Part shown: positions 11,031-20,900 of the stretch, piece after piece
How positions within the stretch are numbered: position 1 is the first letter of the stretch
How the letters are laid out: the number at the start of each line of letters is the position of its first letter
Origin: Udeniomyces pyricola
Lineage: Eukaryota; Basidiomycota; Tremellomycetes; Cystofilobasidiales; Mrakiaceae
Direction of reading: 5' to 3'
DNA: 64,000 bases
Assembly: GCA_039545295.1 (NCBI GenBank)
Contig: BCIK01000017.1
Span: 434,001 to 498,000 of the forward strand
The notes under the pieces: generated by a model
Database searches by the model: none
Told to the model about the DNA's origin: nothing
What the model saw: the letters and a program-made list of their open reading frames with translations, nothing else
Made by a program: the position numbers and the translations under genes

Positions 11031-12872
11031 TCGTGAGTGGATTGGAGAGAGAAGGTCGAAGAAGTAGTTGGGTGGAAGAAGAATAAGACAGGAAGAAGGG
11101 CGAGTTTCATGAGGAATCGTAAAGTGTGGAGGCCCGCCCGTCTTCTCCCGTCGTCGAAAAATCGAGCCTCCCGCAGCCGTGACTTTCTTTGGTTTCTGAC
11201 TGGGAAAATGACGAAGCCCTTGGTCCGATCTGGACTTTTTATTCGCTAGCTCTTCATCGCTCCTGCTTCCGCCTGAGATCTCACGTTTTCATCATGTCTT
11301 TCAGTTCCCATAAATTTTATAGCATCGTCTCAGACCAGCGACGACCGTTGATCGACGCTCTCCTCCCTGCCGACTCGAACTGCTGCATCTGTCGAATCGA
11401 GCAATCATTAATGAAAGGGGCAGGTGCGCGAGATTGAGTGTCAAAGGAGGCCGGCTGCTGCACTCACCGACGCGCGCCCTCTGTGAAGCCCGAACCGAGT
11501 AGGGTTTTCTTTCTTTGACAAGCCAAACGAGCAACCTTGCCCCCCCCCCTCTTTCTCTCTTCGGGCCGCTTAATCCCGACGCCTGGCTTCATCATCTCTT
11601 TTCTTTTTCTTTGAGTGTGCTATCTCTCGGCCGCAAGCTTGCCAGGTCAACATACGTCCTCGACAATTTTATTTCCTTCGGTCTTCGCTCGCCGCCTGGA
11701 TCGATGTGAGACGATCTGGCTCGGCCATATATATACACACATGCATGCGTGGCTTGCTCGAATTGTTCTCGCGATCGATCTTGGTCCACAACGTGGGACT
11801 ATGTAAGTTTCACTGTACTGATACATGCATACGCGCTTCATGAGCTCGATCCACTCGTATAGCTTGTAGGCCACTAGTCGGTTAGATCATGCCGAGCGAT
11901 CATGTAGCACCGAGAATCGTTCAACCAAGGATAACATCGACGATATTGTTAATACAGGTACTCTACGCCGTCAATCAAACATATTTGCTTGGCGGCGCAC
12001 AACCGTACCCACACATACGCGCGCCGCACCTGTCTTTCCGTTTTCGATTTGGCACACGTTCAGTTTACTCTACTTTACTTTGTCGAATGGTAGGAGGAAC
12101 CGATGTGACATTGATTCGAGGGTCTTCGTGGCGGATTGACAGGAAATATTGTGTAAAAGTTGTAAGTACTTGAAGCTGTTTAGTTTTTATGTACGTGATC
12201 AGTCACGTACCTGTCGTCGTCATATATTACCCAAAATTTCAAGCTTTATCTGCTGCGCCGTTGAATCGTGCATATTCAATTGATCCCTGCCGCGCGTTCA
12301 TATCATCATGTCCATGATATGGATCAATCGCTTTGTATATAATCGCTATGGTTGTGATATGCTATGTATATATACGTATTGTCGGACGAAATATTACGAT
12401 CAGAAGTTCCTAGAAGTCGAGCCTCGGCCCGGCGCTTGTCGACTTTCGACTTTCTTCCACCCGACCGTGGCAGCTGCAGTTGAATCGAACGTCACGATTA
12501 CAAGTAACGACAACATCGATCTGACTCCTATCCTGCCATGATTTGTAGTGACGCTTGCAGTTGGAGCACATGCCAGTCCATGGGTTCTACTAGATATTAA
12601 ATTACTCTCAATCTGAATGAACCCCATCGTCAAACATCCACCTCGCAAACCTATACATTGTAGTACCATCGATAACCTGTCAGTCAACATCACGGCGCCG
12701 GCGCCATCTAGACGACCGACCGATCCAGCAACAGTTACATCCGAATTCCTTGCTGATATAACTTATACGTCCTCACTCCTGCACCTGCGGTCTTCAATCC
12801 CCGCACTTGGACTCTATCACCCTTCATCGCCACCCGGCCAAAGGTCCATTACCCCTGACAGTCTAACTAGAT
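10765..12872. other. Gene-poor 2.1 kb, AT-richer, with GT microsatellite
   Basis: Includes a (GT)n microsatellite at about 10990-11029. From about 11700 to 12600 the sequence is AT-richer than the gene blocks, with TATATA runs and palindromic ATGCAT. Short ORFs such as the one at 11293 (MSFSSHKFYS) lack the usual GC third positions. No transposon terminal repeat or coding remnant was recognised. Confidence 0.45.
10990..11029. repeat. (GT)20 microsatellite
   Basis: About 40 bp of pure GT dinucleotides upstream of the small mitochondrial-type gene. Confidence 0.95.
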
Positions 12873-13557
12873 ATGCATCCCCTCCTCAACCGAGCCTTGC
12901 CATACGTCTCCCTTTCCGTCGCGTCCGCAGCCCTCCTATTCCAAACGACCGTTCTCGTAAGTCCCTATTTATAACTGCAGGTGATAATAGTACATGATGT
13001 GCTTGCCAAGCTGTCTATCCACCGCGCCCGCTCGCTTCACTCGGGAAGTGTCAAAGTGGGAAGACTCCAAGGCATGATCATGAATATTGGATTCACTGGC
13101 GCATACACCCACACACATATATATATATGGTACATGTTAGTCACTGTCAACTAGTCACTTACCCCTCGATCTTCCCCCTCTGGCGCTCTGGCCTCGATCT
13201 TTTCCTCCCCTCCTCACCCTTTTCCTCGCTCTTTTCCTTTTCAACCCTTGCTACCCGTTGTACGGTCGCTTTCGGAAACCTACGTACGTCCTTACTACAC
13301 AGTACCCCTGGCATCACGCCCTCGACGCATCGTTCCACACGTTCCAAACCGAGACCAAAGAGACGCTGGAGAGGTTGCACGTCAAGAAGCTCGATCGGCT
13401 CGATGAACTCGAGAGAAGAGTGCTCGCGTTGAAGGCTGTCGAGACCGATGGTCTCGATCACGACCATAGCGCTACTACGAGTGTGACGAAGACTGCTGAT
13501 AGGATCATGACTCCTGGAGACCGTCCTCGGGCAGTAGGAGGACCCACGGAGAGATAG
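12873..13557 (+). CDS. Small single-pass membrane protein, unknown (112 aa, 2 exons)
   Basis: Exons 12873-12956 and 13303-13557 join in phase 0, total 339 nt. Exon 1 encodes a hydrophobic N-terminal helix (LPYVSLSVASAALLFQTTVL) that can act as signal anchor or inner-membrane segment. After the junction comes YPWHHALDASFHTFQ, then a Lys/Glu/Leu-rich stretch (ETLERLHVKKLDRLDELERR) predicted to form a coiled coil, then a polar tail. The 346-bp intron starts GTAAGT and ends CACAG. A mitochondrial inner-membrane organising role is conceivable from this layout, but I cannot assign a family. The antisense ORF at 13159-13623 is a shadow. Confidence 0.65.
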
Positions 13558-13834
13558 ATGAGTTGGGTAGGTCAGGTCGAGGGAGGAAATCGAAAGCAAG
13601 CGGGCGCAATTCGGATGAACCAATCAAAGTCTGGTTCTTTTTTTTTCTCTTCTTTTTTTCTTTCTTCTTTTTGCTTGGACGACATTTCGAGAGAATGTGA
13701 GAGAGAAAGAAAGGGGAAAAGGAATTCTATAGCAAGAAGGCAAGGGCACGCCGACCCAAAGAAGAGATCTAGAGGTTGTGGGATAGGAAAGGGGGGAAGG
13801 AAAGGGGAAGAGTGGAGAGGGATTGAGGAGAAGT

Positions 13835-15230
13835 TTAATCCTCGCCCTCGACGATCCAGTAGGAGGGAGCGTCGAGCTTCTTGTCACCCTGGAGTAAGGA
13901 AGAAGAAAAAAAAAATCAGGAGCGGGGAGAAAATTGAAATGACAGGTTTATCAGCTTTCTTCTCCTTGTTCTCGTTCTTCTTGGTTTGGCCCCTGGTGAC
14001 CCCTCGTGAGGCTCAATGGATCCATCAACGTGAACTATCATGAAAAGGGGAACTAGGGACAGAGAACTCAACGTACGTTAAGGAAGGGAAGTCCAACGAC
14101 AAACAAGTACTCGATCGTCTTGCCACCCGACATGGAGACGAGCTTGCCAGCGGCCGAGGCGGATCCACCGGTGGCGATAAGATCGTCGACGACGAGGACG
14201 TTCTGACCCTCCTTGATAGCCTCCTTCTGGATCTCAAAGGCATCCTCTCCGTACTCGAGGGTGTAGGTGACCTTGTGGCAGGCTCCGGGCAGCTTCTTAG
14301 CCTTGCGGACGGGGACGAAAGAGCAGCCGAGTCGCTGAGCGAGGGGAGGACTGCAGTCCCGATTCGCAAAGAAAAAAAGAAAAGGAGGAAAGAACGAGTA
14401 AAATGATTGTCAGACTCTCAGATGATCAGCGACAACGTGACGTTACGTCACACATAGCTAGCTACGTGAGTTCCAAAGGGGTTTTCTCTCTTTTCTTCTA
14501 TATGCTCGGGTGAGTCGGCAGAGAAAAACGCGGGTCTCACCCGATGAGGAATCCTCGCGCGTCCAAGCCGACGACGACGTCAATCTTGTCGATACCAGCC
14601 TTGGGGAGGGTGACATTGTAGATGTGGTTCATGAAGTGGGTGAGGAGCATGTCAAAGTCCTTGGGATCTCGGAGGAGAGGAAGGAAGTCGATGAAGGTCA
14701 CACCGGGAATGGGCTGGAAAAGGATTTGGAAATGGGGTTTGGATCGTGAGATTAGGCATGCTTGCGACACGAGAGGATAGGCAAGTCCCTAACGAAGTTG
14801 TTGTTTATGTTGCTGAGCAAGGTGTATGAGGAAGAGAGTAATGTGACGTACGAAGTTGGCTGATGAGTTGCGAAAGGATAGAAGGGGAGGGTGAGAAGAA
14901 AGGTCAGGGGGAGAGGAGAAATGTGACATCAGAAGGGATGGGAACACGTCAATGTCAGCTGGACCAGCACCTCCTTATCACCGACGATTGGAAGAGGATG
15001 TATCTGATGAACTAGTGGTGGGACTGACGGTGGAGTCCCATCTTGGACTTGAGGAGGGCGACATCAGCCGAGGGGGTGGTAGCGGAAGCAGCTGTCAGGG
15101 AGAAGCGGGGTGAAGGGGAAAGTGGATGGGGGATGAGAGTGTCAAGAGGTGAGATGGGAAAGTGAGCAGACTGAGGTTAGTGTGGATAGGTTGGGTGGAT
15201 GGATGAGCGTGAGCGTGAGAGCGTACCCAT
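13835..15230 (-). CDS. APT1: Adenine phosphoribosyltransferase (191 aa, 6 exons)
   Basis: Purine salvage enzyme: adenine + PRPP gives AMP + diphosphate. Exons on minus: 15230-15227 (only ATGG), 15091-15029, 14859-14852 (8 nt), 14713-14541, 14350-14077 and 13888-13835, total 576 nt, phases closing. The protein reads MAASATTPSADVALLKSKMG, LHPNFPIPGVTFIDF, then DARGFLIGPPLAQRLG. The PRPP-binding loop VLVVDDLIATGGSA lies at about 134-147, and the end is SYWIVEGED. The microexon CCAACTTC is needed to make LHPNFPIPG. Length is typical (about 180-190 aa). The start codon is separated from the rest by a 135-bp intron. Divergent from the proteasome gene, 272 bp away; IMP dehydrogenase in the same window also serves purine metabolism, but distance argues against direct coupling. 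Confidence 0.95.
14852..14859 (-). other. 8-nt microexon of APRT
   Basis: CCAACTTC is flanked by CATCAG and GTACGT. It restores C|CC AAC TTC (P-N-F) between HL...LH and PIPG. Without it the frame is lost, so it appears constitutive. Confidence 0.88.
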
Positions 15231-15502
15231 GATGAAGAGGATGTGAGGGTGGGGGGTGGATGAACAAGGAGAGGAAGTATTGAATGTGAGGCTGATGAGA
15301 TATGAGCGAAGAGTCAAAATCGGAAATCCATATGTTAACTAATTATGACATTATATATAATTCTGGAAATAACTCTCGGAATATAACTCGGAACAAGCCG
15401 CTCCTTGAGCGTTGCGCCCAACAGCGCCAGCCATCAAACACCATCCCATCTCTGCCGCATATATCTATATCTACATCCACATCCACATCCACATCCTCAC
15501 CC
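15231..15502. promoter_or_regulatory. 272-bp divergent promoter, APRT / proteasome beta-2
   Basis: Short shared upstream region. It contains an AT-rich segment (ATTATATATAATTCTGG, 15348-15364) and, just upstream of the + start, tandem ACATCC/ATCCAC hexamers at about 15470-15500. No further factor site can be named. Confidence 0.5.
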
Positions 15503-15624
15503 ATGTCTACCAACGCGTCTTCCTCCAAGGGCTTCGAGTAAGCCCTCAATCGTCCTATCTATCACACCCAATCATTGCTCATCCAATCAACTCTGGTCTC
15601 CCCTTACTCTCCTTCCACTCCTCC

Positions 15625-15674
<50 letters not shown>

Positions 15675-16815
15675 TTCTCTTCGCGCCCGCAACGTGTAGC
15701 TTCTCCAACTCGGTCCGCAACAACTTCCTCGCCTCGTCCTCGGCCGGCGTCAGCAGCTCTCTCCCTAAAGCCACCTCGACGGGAACGACCATCGTCGGCT
15801 GCCTGTTCGGTAACATCGAAGCCGGAACCGCTGGCATCGTCCTTGGTGCCGATACGAGGGCGACCGAGGTTAGCACTCAATCTCGTTTCGCTATGATCCC
15901 ATCCTCGCTCCTTGGCTGCTCTCTTCGTCATCGTTGCCATCGCCACCTGGCATCGTACAATCGAACTCACACATCAATCTGACATGTAAAATCACCAACT
16001 GATTCATGTATGCCTCACACTTACAGGGTCCGATAGTAGCGGACAAGAACTGCGAAAAGGTAGAGATCGACGCCTCTCTTCGCGTCTGATGATACATCAT
16101 CGACTCTCTTCTGACCCATCAATCGCGATCTCCCCTTCCCCCCCCCCCCTTCCCTATCTCAGATCCATTACATTTCCCCCCAAATCCGCTGCTGTGGTGC
16201 CGGTACGGCTGCCGATACCGAGTTCACAACTGCGCTCATTTCATCCAACATCGAGCTCCATTCTCTCGGCACCGGTCGCAAACCCCGTGTCGTGACGGCC
16301 ATGACGATGCTCAAGCAGATGCTCTACCGGTTCGTGGAAACCTTTCTTCACCTCATGATCCCTCACTAGTTTCCTTGGCTTCCAGGAATCAAGAGTGATA
16401 GGAGGGACATCACTGGGTTCTTTTGAGGGTCACGATGCATGAATAGACAGACTAAACTCTTCCCTGGCCGTCTGGGTTTGTTCTTGCGTGTATCTTCTCC
16501 TATCCTCCATCCTCTATCCCACCCGTCCCTTCCTCCCTACACACACTCTCTCTTTTTGTCTCCATCCTCAGATACCAAGGCCAAATTGGTGCTGCTCTCG
16601 TTCTGGGTGGTTACGACCACACGGGTCCCCAACTCTTCACGGTCGCGCCTCACGGATCGACCGACAAGCTTCCTTACGTCACCATGGGTTCCGGTTCGCT
16701 CGCCGCCATGGCCATCTTTGAGTCTCAATGGAGGGCAGGTCTCTCGGTACGTTTGCACAATGTTTTTTGTTTTGTTTTCTTGTCGATGAGGACACTCGTT
16801 GAGATAGGTCATCTA

Positions 16816-16853
<38 letters not shown>

Positions 16854-17458
16854 CATCCTCCCCTTTCCCTGATCTCACGCATCCTCGTTCTTTCTCGGTT
16901 CGACACATACGCACACACAGAGGGAAGAAGCTATCAAGATGGTCGCCGAAGCCATCTCGGCCGGTATCTTCAACGATCTCGGATCGGGTTCCAACGTCGA
17001 CGTCTGCATCATCACAAAGGACAACACGGAGATGTTGAGGAATTACGAGACGCCCGTACGTTTATTTTATTCATGTATACATATGGCTGAAAGGAAAGGG
17101 GGGAGGGGGGGAGGGGGGGAAGTGAGTAGGAGGGGTGGGTGGGGGGTTGGAATTTGTCCTTCTCCTTGCCTTTTTCTCATTAGTAACCTCGTCAATACCC
17201 TTCTTTTCCCATTCCCTTTCCCTTCCCACCCCTTTCTCTTCACTCTTCCCCCTTCCCTCCTTCGTCTACTCCGACCTACAGAACGAACGTGCGACGAAAG
17301 ACCTCTCTTACAAGTTCCCTCGTGGGACGACGGCGTGGAAGAAGGAGGACGTCCGAAAGTTCATCGTCAAGGAGGAGAAGAAGTCGCTCGTCGTGCCGAC
17401 GTTGGTGCCGGGCGATGTCCCACCTGCGCCGGCGATGGACGTCGACGTGAGCGCTTGA
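15503..17458 (+). CDS. PUP1: 20S proteasome subunit beta-2 (296 aa, 7 exons)
   Basis: Trypsin-like catalytic subunit of the 20S core. Exons: 15503-15537, 15700-15868, 16027-16059, 16163-16329, 16572-16746, 16921-17055 and 17282-17458, total 891 nt, phases closing. The propeptide (1-39) ends TSTG, exposing Thr40-Thr41-Ile-Val-Gly as the mature N-terminal nucleophile. Downstream are [61 protein letters not shown] and the C-terminal arm [16 protein letters not shown]. The stretch between TTIVG and ADTR is longer than I know from other beta-2 subunits (see findings). Intron 1 carries a run of 48 C and intron 5 a CA microsatellite. Confidence 0.96.
15627..15674. repeat. C48 homopolymer in intron 1 of the proteasome gene
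   Basis: Forty-eight consecutive C residues ending about 25 bp before the GTGTAG acceptor, so it lies where a polypyrimidine tract is expected. It also creates spurious proline- or glycine-repeat ORFs on both strands. Confidence 0.95.
16818..16852. repeat. (CA)n microsatellite in proteasome intron 5
   Basis: About 35 bp of CA repeats inside the intron between exons 5 and 6. Confidence 0.95.
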
Positions 17459-17933
17459 AAAACCGAGAAAGAGAGAGAGAGAGGATGATGATGGGTCGTG
17501 TGGGGTAGAGATGGAGGGGAAGGGGAAGGGGGAGGGGAGGTCTTAGAGTAGAGGACGTCGTTGGGGTTCTCCGAGACCTGCATCTTTCTTCCCCTCTGGC
17601 ATACTATTCCGATGGTTTCTTAGCTCTTTTCTTCTTCTTCTTCGACCGTCATTTTCCTTTCCTGGGTCGGAGTCGTGAAGTGGGTCGACTACTGCCCGAA
17701 AAGAACACATTTCAAAGAAAAAGACATCCCTCCAAAAAGATCATCGCTTGAATGAGTTCCACGTCTGGTGTAGTGTAAACACTTGTATCCATGCCTGCGG
17801 CTGTCAAAAGGCAGCGACTGTTGAAAGCCCTCATGCACTTTCGGGGAAAGACAAGAACGAAAATTCAAAGAATACAAAAAAAAAAACAAGCATAAAACAT
17901 CATAAAGCAGCCTTAATTCCTTTCTTTCTAGTT
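17459..17933. other. Convergent spacer, proteasome beta-2 / XRN1
   Basis: 475 bp between two stop codons facing each other. It should contain both 3' untranslated regions. CTTCTTCTTCTTC and A-rich (17876-17886) stretches occur; no ORF. Confidence 0.5.
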
Positions 17934-20900
17934 CTAGTTTGATTGAACCGTTCCAACCGCGACGGCCGACTTTCCCCTGCCTCCTCCTCCTTCGCCTCCA
18001 CCCCTTCCACCGCCTCGTCCACGTCCACCCCGTCCACCTCGCGGGGCGAACGGAGGCGGGACCTGCTGACTGATCTGCTGCTGTTGAGGCGGCGCGAATG
18101 GCAATCCACCACCGCTGCCTCCTCCTCCTCCACCACCACCTCGACCGCCACGACCACCGTTCACGAGGGGAGGCGCGAAAGCTCCTCGGGTACTGTTACC
18201 GGCGGATCCTCCAGGGATGGAAGGTCGACCGGTTGAGTGTCCCCCGCCGCGGGCATAAGGTGCGCCCGTTCGGAGGGTTTGTTGAAGGTTCCTGCAGAAT
18301 GAGAAAGAAGGAAAAAAAAAGAGAAGAAAGCGTAAGGGAAAGGGTGAGGGGGGGGGGGGAGGGGAAGGGAGGGAAAAGAGAGTAACAGAACAGAAACAAC
18401 ATGGAAAAGAACAGAAAGAAAGGATAATCATCAAGGTCTCAGTTGTTTTGCGCTTTTCTTTCCCTTCACAAAGTCCGTATCCCTTCCGCACAAACGTAAC
18501 AAACATCGACACAGCAACCAAGAAGGATTGGATTTTGGAGGACTCACGCAAGATGAGCTGTCGCCGCCGGGACCGGGGGAGCCTTGTAACCTTGAGCGAC
18601 CGCTCCAAACGACGGGCCATTAGCCGTCGCACTAGGAGGTCTCGCACTGCTGCTACCGGCGCCGCCACCTCGCTGCATGATCTGAACGGGCCCACCGGCG
18701 GCAGCATGGCCTCCTCGGGATGATGCACCGGCGTTAGGCGCGGGGCGGAAGAAACCGGTCGAGACGGGACCTCGACCAGGAGCGGTAAGAGGGTGCGAGT
18801 GGTGGACGACTTGAACAGGTGCCGAAGGACCCTTGGCGTCTGGCTTGACGGCGGCACAGAATTGACGATGGGTGAGGTTGAGGCAGGACGAGAACGGAAT
18901 CGAAGCGCCGCGGTATTCGGAGCAACTGTATGGTGAGAAGCACAAGTGAGAGAGGAAAAAAAAAAGACAAACAAGTGAGGTGCCCAGGTTAGTATTGACT
19001 ACGGCATCGCATGGCACGCTCCAACTGACTGAGGCGACTCTCTCTCTCGATCCCACTCACCGACCGCCAAGAGTGCCACCAGTGATGAAGGCCGAGTCCC
19101 AAACGACGTCAACCGTTGTCGAGTTGAGTCCAATGACGACTCCCTTGAGACTGAACGGCACGCCTCCCGCACCCGAATCTTGAACCATGATGACCCGATC
19201 ACCGAGGGCAAAGACTTGGGCTTGAAGTCGGTAGATCGCATGCGACGGCTTGAGGACGGCCTGGCGCGGGAGTCCCTTAATGAGAGCCTTCTTGATCTGG
19301 TCGGGCGATCGATTTCGGTGAATCGTATCGGCGAGGTGCTCGATTTGCTGGACGGTCTCCTGGAAAAGATAAATCGAGCAAGCGGATGCAATGAATGTCA
19401 GTAAAACAAACATCATACACAAAGAAGATTGAATAGGAGAGAAGAGGATAACAGGTTTTACGGACTTTTCCAAGCTGCTCGGCAAACAACGAAACAGGCT
19501 CAAAGTCGCGAACACCTTGAGCGGCGAGCCACTTCTTGGCATCCCGGACGCGAGCGTCAGCCTCCTCAAGAGTCGCCTGGGTCAGGAGCTGCTGAGCCCT
19601 CAGCACGTTATCGTTTCGGACGTCGAGGTTCTGGAAAATGTCTGGGAATTCGGCCTTGTAGGCGCGAATCAACTCGACGGCCTTGTCACTGAACTCCCAT
19701 CCCCGATCGAGCTTCTTGGAGTAACCCATGACTTTAAGTCCCTTGCCTTCGAACTTGAGACTGAGGCCAAGGTTGGTCTTGTTGCCGTCCGAAGTCGAGA
19801 TCATGAGGGACGACGTGATACGAGAGAGGGCGAGACCCGACATGCCGAGTCGACGCGTGAGCTCAAAGGCGGCGAAATAGTGGCCGGATTGTCGGGTTGC
19901 CACAACCTTGGAGAAGGCAAGGTTTTCGCGAGGCTCGTTGTTCCAGTACTGCGAGAAACAGGGCAGATCAGAATATGGCGTCAGCTTTTTCTTTTGACAC
20001 CCTGGTACGAGGCGACCATACGCTTCAGTTGATAGAGGAAAAGAAAGCTGCGAATCGGCAAAGCACGTACAGCAAGGGTCGCAGACAGCTGAGTCTCGGT
20101 TGTGGCAACGACTTGAGCAGCGCTTCCGTAGAGATGCTCGCCAAGGAAAAAGACCTTTTCTCCCTCTGGGAACTCCTCCGAAAGCTTGGGCGCGAGTTGC
20201 TCCTGTAGAGCCGGAAAGCGGGGGATAGGGACGAAGACAAGTCCAAGACATCCGATCAGTACTGGTAGTTGGCCATCCGAACGATGTCGCAAGAATCAGG
20301 AAGAAAAACAACGCACAAGGTATCGCTCGTCCTCCCACTCGACTTCGGACACAGAGACCTGGGCGGCCTGTTCGACTTCTTTTTCGGGACCCTCATAGTC
20401 CTTGACGAAAGCGCCAGTATCGAGTCGCTTGAGTCCTGGTAAGAGAGAATACGATCAAATGTACACTACTCAGTACTACATCGCAGGAAATCAACGTCAA
20501 AGACGAAAAAGACGTACCCTTCAATGGTCGGACGTGGAGCAAGACGTCAACAGCGCCAATGACGACACCGAAACGTTTTGAATAATGGTGCTCGATCTTG
20601 TCGGCTTTCTTCTTCCAGTTGCCAATGTCGACCGGGCTGAGCGGGGTGCTCACAACCTTCTTCTTGCCTCCAATGGTGACCTCGCCAAACTTGAACATGT
20701 CATCGCTGACACCAACGACCATGCCCTCCCGGAGGAACGGCCAGCCGGTGAACGTACGCTTGCCGATGAGCTTGGCAGCAATCTCCTCGGTCTTCTGACC
20801 TTCGTAGTTGTTCTCGACCGTGATGACCATCGAAGGGTTCTTAGAGTCGGCCATGTGGACATTGACACCGTGGTAGGCGAGCTGAGCGGTATGAGGCAAC

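Noticed and set aside
13159..13623. 154-aa minus-strand ORF
   Set aside because: Antisense to the 112-aa gene, whose sense frame has better third-base bias and a valid two-exon join; it starts at a non-ATG codon region.
15575..15982. ORFs with proline or glycine runs at 15.6 kb
   Set aside because: They are products of the C48 tract within an intron of the proteasome gene.
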